From NCBI RefSeq assembly GCF_000178955.2, contig NC_016631.1, positions 2,418,001-2,482,000 of the forward strand: DNA of 64,000 nucleotides, in the 5' to 3' direction. The notes under the pieces were generated by a model. The model made no database searches and was not told the DNA's origin. It worked only from the letters and a program-made list of their open reading frames with translations. This DNA comes from Granulicella mallensis MP5ACTX8. GTDB taxonomy: Bacteria > Acidobacteriota > Terriglobia > Terriglobales > Acidobacteriaceae. A program made the translations under genes and the position numbers. Below, piece by piece: positions 1 to 12,432 of the stretch (position 1 is its first letter; every line of letters starts with the position of its first letter).

Positions 1-164
1 TAGAAAACAACGCGCAGGAGCAGCTCATCTTCAAGCATGCGATCTCTACCGTGGTCAGCGGCCGCTCCGGCTTGCACGGCGAAAGCCGTCCTACCGAGCT
101 GCGTGACCATCGCGTTCCGCCTACAGGCGTGGCGCCGGTGGAAGCTGTGCTGCGCAACGGTTGA
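1..164 (+). CDS. hfq: RNA chaperone Hfq, C-terminal part (5' end outside window)
   Basis: The open frame enters from the left edge and ends at the TGA at 162-164. Its first visible residues read [17 protein letters not shown], which match the Sm2 motif of Hfq (the F/Y-KHAIST segment), the part of the fold that helps form the RNA-binding pore of the hexamer. About 30 further residues form a Pro/Arg-containing tail. Hfq is a cytoplasmic chaperone that pairs small RNAs with mRNAs. The next gene on the same strand is hflX, the classic hfq-hflX neighbourhood, which supports the call. The start codon and the Sm1 motif lie outside the window. Confidence 0.85.
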   Translation, partial: ENNAQEQLIFKHAISTVVSGRSGLHGESRPTELRDHRVPPTGVAPVEAVLRNG

Positions 165-298
165 TCGACGAGCCTGAGGTTTGGCTGGAAACTGTCTGCA
201 AGCGAAAGAGATTCGCCAGGGTAGCTCTAGTTCTGTTCCTTATGGCTTGTCGTCCCCTTTTGCGATAGTTTGATAGTTTCTGAACAGGTTCTCAAACT

Positions 299-1756
299 TT
301 GTCGAGTAAATATTCACCGAGCATCAAAGACTCCCGCCTTGTCGCAGCGCAGGAGCAGGCGCTTCTGCGGGCACGTCAGCAGGCAACCAGGGAGCAGGCA
401 GTTCTGGTTGCCATCGAATTCACGGCGGACCGTCGGCGGCTCTCTCCTGCCGCGCAGCAGGCACGTGCCGCTGCGGCCATTCTCAATCGCTCTGCCCTAG
501 GCGAAGAGCCGGAGATCGACGCTTCGTCCGGCCCGCCGAAGCCGGCGGACCTGGACTTCGATGCCTCTCTGGCCGAGTTCCAGGAGTTGGCGCGGTCGGC
601 TGGTGCGACTATAGCGGCGGTGCTGATCCAGCGCCGTCCTCATCCCGATCCGGCAACGCTGGTGGGCGGCGGCAAGCTCGACGAGATCGTCGCCACCGTG
701 GCCGCTACCGGGGCGAGCCTTGTGCTCTTCGACCATGACCTGACGCCCTCCCAGGCGCGTAACGTGGAGGCGCGGCTGCCTTGCACGGTCATCGACCGTA
801 CGCAGTTGATTCTCGACATCTTTGCGCGCCACGCCCGGACGAGAGAAGGCATGCTGCAGGTGGAGCTGGCGCAGTTGGAATATCAGCTCCCACGGCTGGC
901 GGGAAAGGGCAAATCGATGTCGCAGCTTGGCGGCGGCATCGGAACGCGCGGGCCCGGTGAGACACAGCTCGAAACCGATCGCCGCAGGATCAATCTTCGC
1001 CTCGACCGGATCAAGCAGCAACTCGAAGCCGTACGGCGGATTCGCCGCCAGCAGCGTGGCCGCAGGGAAGCTGTGCCGGTGCCGACGGTCGCCCTGGTGG
1101 GCTATACCAATGCCGGCAAGTCGACCCTGTTCAACTCCCTGACGGGAGCGGAGGTTCTGGCCTCCGAACGCATGTTCGCTACGCTCGATCCGAAGCTGCG
1201 GCAGCTCACTCTGCCCTCGCGGCGCAAGGTTTTGTTGTCGGATACGGTGGGGTTCCTGCGTAATCTTCCGCATGCGCTGGTCACCAGCTTTCGCGCGACG
1301 CTCGAAGAGGTGGAACGCGCCGAGCTGCTGCTGCACGTTCGCGATGCCGCCAGTCCGACGCTCGACGAGCAGCGCTCGCAGGTAGAGGCTGTGTTGTCCG
1401 AGCTGAATGTCGGGGAGAAGCAGACGCTGCAGGTGCTGAATAAGACCGATTTGCTGCCGCCTGAAACGCCTTTTGCGCCGGGGACGATCCCTGTTTCCGG
1501 ACTGACAGGGGCGGGGTTGGATGATCTGCTGCATGCGATTGACGCGGCTTTGACCTCCGATCCCCTGATCGAGGTTCGGTTCCGGATTCCGCAGTCGGAG
1601 GGACGAATTTTGTCGGCGCTGGAGCGGGGGGCGACGCTTTCGGGACAGCGTTTTGACGGCAATCTCGTCTATCTGACAGCGCTGGGGCCGGCGACGTTGT
1701 TGCGGCGCTATCGGCAGTACCAACTCCGCGAGGAGGAGGCATTGTCTGAGGGATGA
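299..1756 (+). CDS. hflX: GTPase HflX (ribosome-associated)
   Basis: A 485-residue GTPase of the Obg/HflX group. The middle carries the glycine-rich HflX segment ([11 protein letters not shown], around residue 215). The G domain follows: P-loop GYTNAGKST at residues 268-276, G3 DTVGF near 317 and G4 NKTD near 382. The N-terminal HflX domain has the [13 protein letters not shown] stretch. In other bacteria HflX binds the 50S subunit and splits stalled or heat-damaged 70S ribosomes. The chosen start is TTG at 299. No ATG gives a full N-terminus. It lies 134 nt after hfq and could share its transcript. It is somewhat longer than the usual 420-430 residues because of an N-terminal extension of about 60 residues. 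Confidence 0.93.
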   Translation: MSSKYSPSIKDSRLVAAQEQALLRARQQATREQAVLVAIEFTADRRRLSPAAQQARAAAAILNRSALGEEPEIDASSGPPKPADLDFDASLAEFQELARSAGATIAAVLIQRRPHPDPATLVGGGKLDEIVATVAATGASLVLFDHDLTPSQARNVEARLPCTVIDRTQLILDIFARHARTREGMLQVELAQLEYQLPRLAGKGKSMSQLGGGIGTRGPGETQLETDRRRINLRLDRIKQQLEAVRRIRRQQRGRREAVPVPTVALVGYTNAGKSTLFNSLTGAEVLASERMFATLDPKLRQLTLPSRRKVLLSDTVGFLRNLPHALVTSFRATLEEVERAELLLHVRDAASPTLDEQRSQVEAVLSELNVGEKQTLQVLNKTDLLPPETPFAPGTIPVSGLTGAGLDDLLHAIDAALTSDPLIEVRFRIPQSEGRILSALERGATLSGQRFDGNLVYLTALGPATLLRRYRQYQLREEEALSEG

Positions 1757-2125
1757 AATTGCAGGGAAAACTGTACAAAAACAATACAGGCCGCCTGAGC
1801 GGGGAGCGGAGGTGGTGTCCCCTTATCACGCGGCCTGCACGACCCGGAACGGGTCCCGGCTGGTGCATTTAGTGTATGCCTTTCATATCACGATGGCGTA
1901 AATTTCAGCCCTGGCGGCGCGATTTCTTTTGCTATTCTGAATACGGCTGTTAACCGGTCAGGCGCATCGTTTACCGCACCGCGTTTTTGACTTTCCACTT
2001 ATGCGTTTGTTACAACTAACTCGTAACAACCCCAGTAATTTGCGCCGCAATCTCTACTCGCCGCGCGAGAGCCGGCAAAGGGCACGAGTCTATGCCCCTT
2101 GTCCTCTGTAAGACCCTGAAAATTC
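1757..2125. promoter_or_regulatory. Intergenic region between hflX and the atp operon; probable operon leader and promoter
   Basis: 369 nt without a convincing gene. A small GACCCG-GAA-CGGGTC hairpin lies at 1841-1855 and may follow hflX transcription, but it has no T run. A 7-nt inverted repeat TTGTTAC/GTAACAA (2007-2013 and 2023-2029) lies about 100 nt before atpF'. TTGACT at 1987-1992 resembles a -35 box, but the matching -10 is poor, so the promoter position is only suggested. Confidence 0.35.
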
Positions 2126-2590
2126 ATGGAAATACTTAATCAACTTGGCGGTCTTGTGCTCGGCTCTGTGCCGACGATGATCATGTTCGTTCTGCTGGTG
2201 ATCGCGTACAACCTGCTGGTGCAGAAGCCGCTGGAGCGTACCCTCGCAGAGCGTCGCGCACGCACCACCGGTGCAGTCGAGCAGGCTCGTGGAGCGATCT
2301 CCGCGGCTGAAGCCGAGACGGCGGCCTACGAGGAAAAACTGCGGGCCGCGCGTGCTGAGATCGTCGCCGCACGTGAGCAGAAGCTGCATCAGTGGAATAG
2401 CGAGCGCGATGCCGCATTGGCCTCCGCCCGTGAAGTTGCCCAGGAGCGCATTCGTATGGCGCGCAAGGACATTGAAACCTCCGCTGCTACAGCACGTATT
2501 CAGATTGAAAGCGCGACCGCGCAGTTGAGCGATAGCATTCTCCGTGCCGTGCTCCCCGCCGGAACCAACATCTCGGAGGCGCACCAGTAA
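2126..2590 (+). CDS. atpF: ATP synthase Fo subunit b' (b-type stator subunit 1)
   Basis: 154 residues with the b-subunit plan: one N-terminal transmembrane helix (about residues 12-33, PTMIMFVLLVIAYNLLV) followed by a long charged, alanine-rich helix that forms the peripheral stalk coiled coil. It would anchor F1 to the membrane sector together with the second b-type protein encoded next. The stop overlaps the following start in TAATG at 2588-2592, which implies translational coupling. Calling it b' rather than b rests on the presence of two tandem b-type genes. The two cannot be told apart with certainty from sequence alone. Genes for Fo subunits a and c are not adjacent. Confidence 0.88.
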   Translation: MEILNQLGGLVLGSVPTMIMFVLLVIAYNLLVQKPLERTLAERRARTTGAVEQARGAISAAEAETAAYEEKLRAARAEIVAAREQKLHQWNSERDAALASAREVAQERIRMARKDIETSAATARIQIESATAQLSDSILRAVLPAGTNISEAHQ

Positions 2591-3333
2591 TGCTTCGTTT
2601 CTCACTCCGTACCGGGCTTCGTGGGCTCGCACTGCTTTCACTTGCTACTGTTCTACTTTCGGCGCCAACTCATGTCCTGTTTGCGCAGGCTGCAAGCCTG
2701 CCTCAGTCGCAACCTCTTGCCAATGGCGGAGAGCGCAGCGCGCCGGATAGCGCTGTTCCCGAGAAGAAGGAAGAGATCAAGGACGAGAACGAGGCGTATC
2801 GCCAGTCTCCGACGGTGCAGAAGTTTGGCGCCATGCTGGGGATGAAGCCTGGTCAGGCTGCAACGGCCTTCGAGGTCTTCAACTTTATCGTTCTGGCAAT
2901 TCTGGTCGGTTACGGCCTGCTGAAGACGTTGCCGAAGACCTTTCGCAATCGCAGCACCTCGATCCAGAAGAAGCTTGTCGATGCTCGTACGGCAACGCAG
3001 GAGGCTGCGGCTCGCCTGAGTTCGGTTGAAGAGCGGTTGGCCAAGCTCGATGCGCAGATCGCAGGAATGCGCTCGCAGGCTGAGGCCGACTCTGTTCGCG
3101 ACGAGCAGCGTATCAAGGCCACTGTCGAAGACGAGAAAGCGAAGATTATCGCTGCGGCTGAGGCTGAGATTCAAGCTGCGACTACGCTGGCCCAGCGCCA
3201 GATTCAGCAGTACGCTGCGGAGCTTGCTGTGGAGCAGGCTGCGCGCAAGCTGGTGGTTACGGCTGAGACGGACCGGTTGCTGGTCGAAAGCTTTGCGCAT
3301 CGTCTGGGCGCGGATAAGGGAGGCCAGAACTAA
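2590..3333 (+). CDS. atpF: ATP synthase Fo subunit b, with N-terminal signal-like extension
   Basis: 247 residues, much longer than the usual 155-170 of a b subunit. The first about 33 residues look like a cleavable signal peptide (basic start, hydrophobic core, then HVLFAQA). A low-complexity Q/K/E-rich stretch follows to about residue 85, then a transmembrane helix (FEVFNFIVLAILVGYGLL, about 96-115), then the charged stalk coiled coil to the end. The start ATG overlaps the previous stop and the stop overlaps the next start (TAATG at 3331-3335), so three stator genes are coupled. The role is stator stalk of the F1Fo synthase in the inner membrane. The extension puts about 60 extra residues on the periplasmic side, if topology follows the usual b subunit. 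Confidence 0.88.
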   Translation: MLRFSLRTGLRGLALLSLATVLLSAPTHVLFAQAASLPQSQPLANGGERSAPDSAVPEKKEEIKDENEAYRQSPTVQKFGAMLGMKPGQAATAFEVFNFIVLAILVGYGLLKTLPKTFRNRSTSIQKKLVDARTATQEAAARLSSVEERLAKLDAQIAGMRSQAEADSVRDEQRIKATVEDEKAKIIAAAEAEIQAATTLAQRQIQQYAAELAVEQAARKLVVTAETDRLLVESFAHRLGADKGGQN

Positions 3334-3881
3334 TGGCAATCGTCGATCTCCGCTATGCCCGTGCCTTTGCCGCTGTTGTCTCCGAGCAGAAGCTTGATGC
3401 CGTTGCTGTTCAGGGACAGCTCAATGATTTTGCCGCTACCCTTGAGGGCAGCGCCGATCTGCGTGAGGTCCTTGAGGACCCCTCCATTCCCGAGCAGCAG
3501 AAACTACGGGTGCTGGATGCGATTGCGGGACGGCTCGGCATGAGCCCGGCGACACGCAATTTTCTTGCGGTGATTACGCATCATCAGCGTCTGCATGAAC
3601 TGCGGCAGATTCTGGAAGCCTACCTGGCGCTTGCGGATGAGGCGACGGGAGTGGCGGAGGCCGAGATTGTTACGGCGCGTCCGCTGGACGATAGCAATCG
3701 TCATCTGCTGGAGCAGCAGGTGGCAAAGCTTGCGGGTGGCCAGCATGTGCGGGCTACGTATCGTGAGGATGCCTCGTTGCTGGGCGGCGCGGTGGTCCGT
3801 ATCGGATCGACTGTGTACGATGGTTCGGTTCGCGGACAGTTGCAACAGTTGAAGCAGCGGCTAGTTGCCGCACGGGCTTAG
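3333..3881 (+). CDS. atpH: ATP synthase F1 subunit delta
   Basis: 182 residues, normal for the family. The N-terminal helical domain opens with the typical (I)VDLRYARAFA pattern and the C-terminal part has the conserved DASLLGGAVVRIGSTVYDGSV segment just before the last helix. Delta (OSCP) sits on top of F1 and joins it to the b/b' stalk. The start overlaps the stop of the preceding b gene, and 56 nt separate it from atpA. Its place between the b genes and atpA is the standard order b-delta-alpha. Confidence 0.95.
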   Translation: MAIVDLRYARAFAAVVSEQKLDAVAVQGQLNDFAATLEGSADLREVLEDPSIPEQQKLRVLDAIAGRLGMSPATRNFLAVITHHQRLHELRQILEAYLALADEATGVAEAEIVTARPLDDSNRHLLEQQVAKLAGGQHVRATYREDASLLGGAVVRIGSTVYDGSVRGQLQQLKQRLVAARA

Positions 3882-3904
3882 ACAGTACAAAGCGCAGCAT
3901 ATAA

Positions 3905-5485
<1,581 letters not shown>

Positions 5486-5491
5486 GAACGC

Positions 5492-6583
5492 ATGGCAAAC
5501 GTACTCGACTTACGGCGTCGCATCCGCAGCGTGAAGAACACGCGGCAGATTACCAAGGCCATGAAGATGGTCTCGGCTGCCAAGCTGCGCCGCGCCCAGG
5601 AGCGCGCTATGCAGGCGCGGCCTTACGCGCAGATGCTGACCAACGTGTTGGAATCGCTGGTGCGCCGCACGGATCTCTTCAATGAAGCGACCGGCGATAT
5701 CATGCATCCGCTGCTGGTGGAGCGCGAAGAGAAAAATGTGCTCGTGCTGGTAGTGGCGGGCGACAAGGGCTTTGCCGGCGGCTTTAACTCGAACATCGGC
5801 AAGGCTGCGCAGAAGTTCATCGACGAGCGCCGTGCCCAGGGACAGAACCTCGACCTGGAGCCGATCGGCAAGAAGGCGATCGGTTTTTACAAGAAGCGTT
5901 TTCCGGCTGCGGTGTATGAGCACACGGAAGAGCTTTACGATAACGAGCTCTCGAAGCATATCGAGAACATCCGGCATCGTGAGGCTCCGATTGAAGTGGC
6001 GGCTGAACATCCGACACTGCTGGTGAAGACCGACTTTGACGAAGTGACCAAACTGGCGCATTCGATCGTCGACCGGTACGAGCACTGTGAGATCGATTCG
6101 GTTTACATCGTCTTCAACGAGTTCAAGTCGGTGATTTCGCAACGCGTTGTGGTGGAAAAGCTGCTGCCGATCCGCAAGCTGGGATCGCACGAAGTGACGG
6201 CTCTCGAAGAGATGACCGAAGAGCAGAAGGAAGCAGCGGGCAAGGCTGCACAGAGCGCTGGTGTCTCGATCAATGAGCCGGAAGAGACGGAGATCGATCA
6301 AGAGGCGAAGAAGTTTGGCACGGCTGAAGTCGATTACATCTTCGACCAGGCTCCCGAACGGTTGTTCCGCCACCTGATGCCACGTTATGTGACGACGCAG
6401 ATCTTCCATGCGCTTCTGGAATCGACGGCTGCGGAACATGCGGCCCGTATGACCGCGACCGATGCGGCCACGAAGAATGCAGGCGATCTGATCGATAAGC
6501 TTTCGCTCACCATGAACCGTGTTCGTCAGGCTGCGATTACCAAGGAAATTATCGAAATTGTTAGTGGTGCCGCGGCTCTGTAG
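5492..6583 (+). CDS. atpG: ATP synthase F1 subunit gamma, enlarged
   Basis: 363 residues against about 285-295 in most bacteria. The N-terminal helix starts with the family pattern LRRRIRSVKNTRQITKAMKMVSAAKLRRAQ and the C-terminal helix keeps AARMTAT...NRVRQAAITKEI(I)EIV, the two long helices of the rotor. The extra length lies in the globular part. One added segment falls near residues 150-180 and a second, rich in E and K, near 230-275 (EEMTEEQKEAAG...). Gamma is the central rotor shaft that couples the c ring to catalysis. The 107 nt before atpD contain a small ATTCCC-TGC-GGGAAT hairpin (6592-6606) and no gene. Confidence 0.96.
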   Translation: MANVLDLRRRIRSVKNTRQITKAMKMVSAAKLRRAQERAMQARPYAQMLTNVLESLVRRTDLFNEATGDIMHPLLVEREEKNVLVLVVAGDKGFAGGFNSNIGKAAQKFIDERRAQGQNLDLEPIGKKAIGFYKKRFPAAVYEHTEELYDNELSKHIENIRHREAPIEVAAEHPTLLVKTDFDEVTKLAHSIVDRYEHCEIDSVYIVFNEFKSVISQRVVVEKLLPIRKLGSHEVTALEEMTEEQKEAAGKAAQSAGVSINEPEETEIDQEAKKFGTAEVDYIFDQAPERLFRHLMPRYVTTQIFHALLESTAAEHAARMTATDAATKNAGDLIDKLSLTMNRVRQAAITKEIIEIVSGAAAL

Positions 6584-6636
6584 GGAAGCAGATTCCCTGC
6601 GGGAATGACAACAAGAAAAGCAAGAGCAAAAGCTGA

Positions 6637-8133
<1,497 letters not shown>

Positions 8134-8138
8134 AGGCA

Positions 8139-8186
8139 GGGATTAGGGAACAGGGCTTAGGGATTAGTAAACGCTAATTCCTAAGC
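8139..8186 (+). repeat. Heptad repeat hairpin between atpD and atpC
   Basis: Four 7-nt units in a row, GGGATTA, GGGAACA, GGGCTTA and GGGATTA (8139-8166), are followed by CTAATTC-CTAAGCC (8173-8186), which is the reverse complement of two of the units with one mismatch. The RNA could fold into a stem of about 13 bp (GGCTTAGGGATTAG against CTAATTCCTAAGCC). It lies inside the operon, six bases after the atpD stop, and so could tune the atpD/atpC ratio or RNA stability. That role is a guess. Confidence 0.75.
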
Positions 8187-8201
8187 CGAGGCTTCAAAAG
8201 A

Positions 8202-8636
8202 ATGGCTGATACTACGAACAACTCGGGGTTGCTGCAGGTACGGCTGGTGACGCCGGATCGTGTGCTGCTCGATGCAACGGCGGCGGCGGTGGAATTGCCT
8301 TCGATGTCGGGTTATCTTGAGGCGCTGTACGGCGCGGCTCCGCTGCTGGCGGAGCTTGGTGCGGGCGAGGTTCGTCTGCACGGCGGCACTGCCGGTGAGC
8401 AGATCTTTTTCGTGGCCTGGGGCTTTGTCGAAGTGCTCCCTGAGCGCGTGACGATCCTCGCTGAGACGGCTCTGCATCCGGAAGAGATTGATCTGGCCGA
8501 GGCGGAGTCGGAGCTGAAGCACTCGCAGGAACTCTGGAACGAGGCCGGCGACGATCAGGTCAAGTACGACGAGGCTAACGCTGTGGCACGCGTGGCGGAA
8601 GAGAAGCTGGCTTCGGCACAAGGCAAGAGCCACTAA
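8202..8636 (+). CDS. atpC: ATP synthase F1 subunit epsilon
   Basis: 144 residues. The N-terminal beta-sandwich carries the family pattern (LVTPDRVLLDATAAAVELPSMSGYL...) followed by a C-terminal two-helix region rich in E and A. Epsilon binds gamma and the c ring and inhibits ATP hydrolysis through its C-terminal helices. It is the last gene of the atp cluster and is followed within 15 nt by an intrinsic terminator. In the sandwich the usual LGILPGHAP-like loop reads GYLEALYGAAPLLAEL, which is somewhat divergent. Confidence 0.95.
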   Translation: MADTTNNSGLLQVRLVTPDRVLLDATAAAVELPSMSGYLEALYGAAPLLAELGAGEVRLHGGTAGEQIFFVAWGFVEVLPERVTILAETALHPEEIDLAEAESELKHSQELWNEAGDDQVKYDEANAVARVAEEKLASAQGKSH

Positions 8637-8649
8637 GAACAGGAAGTAC

Positions 8650-8695
8650 AAAAGCGACGGCGGCTGCGATTTTATCGTAGCCGCCGTCGCTTTTT
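8650..8695 (+). terminator. Intrinsic terminator of the atp operon
   Basis: A GC-rich stem, GCGACGGCGGCT-CGAT against its complement ATCG-AGCCGCCGTCGC with a short TTTA loop, is followed by TTTTT. It starts 14 nt after the atpC stop. This is a textbook rho-independent terminator. Confidence 0.93.
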
Positions 8696-8700
8696 CGTTT

Positions 8701-9033
8701 GCGCTGGGCTGTTGGGTTAATTGCGTATGAGGTTTGCTTTAAAACAACAACCAATTTCTCGTCTCCGAAATAAGGTTTTTCTACATCTCTCTATCGTGGA
8801 GCGAGCGGCTGCTTCTCGCCCAGGTTATCCCCGGGATCATTGCCCAAGTCAGCCCGCTTCTAAACCGGCTTGAAGGGCGCAGACAACATTCAGACATTTC
8901 AGTGACAACTGGTGGTCCGAAGTGGATGTACCTTTGGCTTGTCTTGAATGGGCAGGCTTGGATAGTCGGCTATTCAGTTGCGGGTAAATGAACGACAAAC
9001 TGTGTATTGATGTTTGGCTAGTGGATTGGGAGA
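8701..9033. other. Intergenic region without a recognised gene
   Basis: 333 nt between the atp terminator and the lipoprotein gene. No frame of convincing length, no clear tRNA or riboswitch fold and no long inverted repeat were seen. It must hold the promoter of the downstream gene, but I cannot place it. Confidence 0.4.
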
Positions 9034-9039
9034 GTGGTT

Positions 9040-11328
9040 ATGGGTCCTGTCTCGAAGGTCATGCGTGGGTGCCTTGCTCGTTGGTTCCGTACTGGATTTA
9101 GTGCTGGACTCGGTTTGATTGTCCTTTGCGCAGCCTTGACGTCCTGTGGCGGCAAAAAAGCTGCGGCAGACTTTTCCCTCTCGTCTACGCCTGTGGCGAT
9201 CACGCTTGTGCCGGGTGCGACGGGGCAGCAGGTGAGTGTGACGGCGACTGCTGCGAACGGCTTTAGTGGCATGGTGGCGGTCGCGATTACGGGACTGCCG
9301 TCGGGAGTGACTGCGCAGCCGGCTACGCTTACGCTGACCCCGGGGATGGCACAGAGTGTGATCATAACTGCCGCAGCGAGCGCAATGGCAGGGAACGCTA
9401 CGCTTACGCTGACAGGGAGTTCGGGGGCGTTGACGCACACCTCGACGGTGATGGCGACGATCTCCGCGCCGCCACCGGACTTTACGCTGACGCTGGCGCC
9501 TGCATCGCTGACCGTGGTGGGTGGGGCGACGGGTGTACCGGTGAGTGTGACTGCAAGCGCCGTGAATGGGTTCAGTAGCACTGTGGCGGTTGCACTTAAG
9601 GGGCTGCCTGCGGGTGTGACTGCGAATCCTGCGACGCTGAGTCTTGTTCCAGGGACGGCGCAGAGCACCGTTCTGACGGCGGCGCTGAGTGTGATGCCGT
9701 CTACGGCTACGGTGACCTTTACGGGAACGTCGGGCAGCATCGTCCATACTGCGTCACTGGCTTTGACGGTGCAGGGTGTCGCTTTGACGAACGCGCCGGA
9801 TGTGACGACGTTCCACTATGACCTTGCACGGGATGGACTGAATGCGCAGGAGACGATTCTGACGCAGGGCAATGTGAACTCCACGCAGTTCGGCAAGATC
9901 GGATTCGATACGGTCGACGGCAAGGTGGATGCGCAGCCGCTATATCTTGCGAATGTATCGATACGTGGACAGCTGCACAATGTGCTGTACGTGGCGACGG
10001 AGCATGACAGCGTGTATGCGTTCGACGCGGATACGGGCACGCAGCTATGGATGACGTCGATCCTTGGAAGCGGCGAGACGACGAGCGACGATCATGGTTG
10101 TTCGCAGATTACACCGGAGATCGGGATCACTTCGACGCCGGTGATCGATCGCAAGCAGGGGTCGAATGGGACTCTGTTTACGATTGGCATGACCAAGGAT
10201 GCGGGTGGGGGATACCACCATCGGCTGCATGCGCTGGACCTGACGACAGGTGCGGATCTAAGCACGCCAACGGAGATTGCCGCGAGCTATCCGGGAACGG
10301 GAGACAACAGCCAGAACGGGAACGTGGTCTTCGATCCTTCTCAGTATGCGGAGCGGGCAGCGCTGCTCCTGGTGAACGGCACAATCTACACGGGCTGGAC
10401 GTCGCACTGCGATGTGGGTTTGTATACGGGATGGGTAATGGGGTATAGCGAATCGACGCTGCTGCAGACGCAGTTGTTGAACCTTGTGCCGAATGGGCAC
10501 GAGGGTTCGATATGGATGAGCGGCAATGGAATGGCTGCAGACAGCAGCGGATTCATCTATCTGCTGGATGCGAATGGGACGTTTGACACGACGCTGACGT
10601 CGACCGGATTTCCGACGCAGGGCGACTACGGGAATGCGATGGTGAAGCTTTCGACCGCGAGTGGGAAGCTGGCGGTGGTGGACTACTTCGAGACCTATAA
10701 CGGGAGCGCGGAGTCGAGTGAGGACCTTGACCTGGGATCGGGTGGGGAGATGCTGCTGCCTGACCAGATGGATGCGCGAGGCGGGGTGCATCACCTGATT
10801 GTGGGTGCGGGCAAGGATAAGAATATCTATCTGGCCGACAGGGACAACATGGGCAAGTTCAATCAGGCGAGCGCTCCGATGGACAGCAATATTTATCAGG
10901 AGATTCCGGGTGCGATGGCGGGGCTGGTGTACTCGACGCCAGCATACTTCAATGGGGTCGTGTACTACGCGGCTGACGGCGATGTGCTGAAGGCGTTTCC
11001 ATTGACGAATGCGGACATGGCGACGAGCCCTTCGAGCAAGACATCGGTGATCTTCCAACATCCGGGGCCGACGCCAACGATCTCGGCGAATGGGACGCAA
11101 AATGGGATTGTGTGGGCGCTGGAGTCGGGCTTGACGATGCCGGGGGTGCTGCATGCCTACGATCCGGCGAACCTGGCGCATGAGTTGTACAACAGCGGCC
11201 AGGCTGCGAATGGGCGCGACAGCTTTGGGAACGGCAACAAGTTTATTGCGCCGGTGATCGTAAACGGGAAGGTGTATGTCGGCACGCAAAACGGGGTGGC
11301 TGTGTTTGGATTGCTGCCGACGCAGTGA
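9040..11328 (+). CDS. Lipoprotein with two Ig-like repeats and a PQQ-type beta-propeller
   Basis: About 762 residues. The N-terminus is a lipoprotein signal: basic residues, a hydrophobic core and lipobox LTSC followed by GG near residue 35. Two tandem repeats of about 75 residues follow (each with a NGFS...VAV...GLP(S/A)GVTA...P(A/G) pattern), resembling acidobacterial Ig-like/BACON-type domains. From about residue 260 on the protein has blades typical of PQQ-like propellers (VLYVATEHDSVYAFDADTGTQLW, GVVYYAADGDVLKAF). No dehydrogenase active site was recognised, so it is more likely a binding or scaffold protein on the outer face of a membrane. The start ATG at 9040 is preferred for its GGGAG spacing. 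GTG at 9034 and ATG at 9061 are alternatives. Confidence 0.75.
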   Translation: MGPVSKVMRGCLARWFRTGFSAGLGLIVLCAALTSCGGKKAAADFSLSSTPVAITLVPGATGQQVSVTATAANGFSGMVAVAITGLPSGVTAQPATLTLTPGMAQSVIITAAASAMAGNATLTLTGSSGALTHTSTVMATISAPPPDFTLTLAPASLTVVGGATGVPVSVTASAVNGFSSTVAVALKGLPAGVTANPATLSLVPGTAQSTVLTAALSVMPSTATVTFTGTSGSIVHTASLALTVQGVALTNAPDVTTFHYDLARDGLNAQETILTQGNVNSTQFGKIGFDTVDGKVDAQPLYLANVSIRGQLHNVLYVATEHDSVYAFDADTGTQLWMTSILGSGETTSDDHGCSQITPEIGITSTPVIDRKQGSNGTLFTIGMTKDAGGGYHHRLHALDLTTGADLSTPTEIAASYPGTGDNSQNGNVVFDPSQYAERAALLLVNGTIYTGWTSHCDVGLYTGWVMGYSESTLLQTQLLNLVPNGHEGSIWMSGNGMAADSSGFIYLLDANGTFDTTLTSTGFPTQGDYGNAMVKLSTASGKLAVVDYFETYNGSAESSEDLDLGSGGEMLLPDQMDARGGVHHLIVGAGKDKNIYLADRDNMGKFNQASAPMDSNIYQEIPGAMAGLVYSTPAYFNGVVYYAADGDVLKAFPLTNADMATSPSSKTSVIFQHPGPTPTISANGTQNGIVWALESGLTMPGVLHAYDPANLAHELYNSGQAANGRDSFGNGNKFIAPVIVNGKVYVGTQNGVAVFGLLPTQ

Positions 11329-11442
11329 GTGGACTAGAGAAGCTCGCCAGCCGATTCATGCCTTCAGAATGTTGGAATAGTGCGCGAACCCTAACTTGAT
11401 TTAGCGCGCTGCTTCTGGAAACGAAGCTTGTATGCTCCTTTG

Positions 11443-12273
11443 CTAGCGCCATAACCAAGTCATCAAAAACAGCAAGGCGTACTCAATTCCGTCACTTATG
11501 TTGTGCCCGAGAATGGGCGCTAACAAGCTGCCAGACTTTTCGCGCCAATAGGCATACACGATGCCGAGCACAAAGCCGTAAGATTGCTGGCCAACGGCTA
11601 GCCAAACGTTTCCCTGCCAGAAACTGGTGATGTGAGCAAGTGCAAACAATAGCGCCAGGATCACTCCAGCCACGTGCATGTCGAACTTCCCACAACGTAT
11701 TCGACCTGAGGTGTGTCGCATGAGGAATGTTTGGAGCAAACCGCGGAACGGAATTTCTTCAGTGAACCCAACAACGATCCCATACGCGCCAAGCCATCCA
11801 ATCAGGCTTAAAGGAGTTAGTGAAAGATGCTCCGGCGGAGGAATACGTTTCAGTATCTGCGGGAAATAGTCTACCGCCGTCATCAACACCCCGAACAAAG
11901 TGCCCCAGACCAGCGCAGGCAGCACGTAACTCTTGCCTTGCGGCCATCGCAGTCCATACTCAGCAAGCCGGCCTTTGCTCAACCAAGCGGACAGCACCAG
12001 TGCAATGACCAGCATGACCGCATGGTCAATATAGCCACCCAACCACGGCATCGTATTACTGGTTTCGGTGCTGATGTGTCGTGCGACCCACATATATACG
12101 AAGCCGCCCGGCAATAGAACCAGAAGACCAAGCCCCAGCGTCGCGAAGATCGACCAGACGGGAATTCGCAGATCCGATATCGAAAACACCGAGGTTTCAC
12201 TGCCCACAAGATATTTCCCGGCTGCGGTTGTGTTTTCGCTAGTGACCTGAATTCTCTGGTTGTTTAAAATCAT
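11443..12273 (-). CDS. CPBP-family intramembrane metalloprotease (CAAX protease/self-immunity type)
   Basis: 276 residues with about seven hydrophobic helices. The family motif EE-x3-R appears as EEIPFRG near residue 173, followed by the paired histidines expected in later helices (FALAHITSF and ILGHNISDG). Known members are Rce1-like proteases or bacteriocin self-immunity proteins. The substrate here is unknown. The start ATG is preceded by GGAAAGG. It lies 159 nt downstream of, and on the same strand as, the GbsR-like regulator and may be its target. A TAGTCGACTA palindrome (12312-12321) lies in the gap between them. The N-terminal about 50 residues before the first helix are unusually long. 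Confidence 0.82.
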   Translation of the reverse strand: MILNNQRIQVTSENTTAAGKYLVGSETSVFSISDLRIPVWSIFATLGLGLLVLLPGGFVYMWVARHISTETSNTMPWLGGYIDHAVMLVIALVLSAWLSKGRLAEYGLRWPQGKSYVLPALVWGTLFGVLMTAVDYFPQILKRIPPPEHLSLTPLSLIGWLGAYGIVVGFTEEIPFRGLLQTFLMRHTSGRIRCGKFDMHVAGVILALLFALAHITSFWQGNVWLAVGQQSYGFVLGIVYAYWREKSGSLLAPILGHNISDGIEYALLFLMTWLWR

Positions 12274-12432
12274 GCCAGCCTTTCCGTGTTTTGAATCCCA
12301 TTGTGGAGACTTAGTCGACTAGAGGAGGGATGCCTGTGATCTCTTTCACTCTTGATACCGTTTGCAAACTTCACCATTCTCGATGGTTCGCTCCGCTCCG
12401 TTGAGTGTCACAGCAGTTCGTAAGGGTTTCTA

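Noticed and set aside
8139..8166. GGGATTA/GGGCTTA units that look like telomere-type TTAGGG repeats
   Set aside because: The units are 7 nt, not 6, and there are only four of them in a circular-type bacterial gene context. Treated as a heptad repeat.
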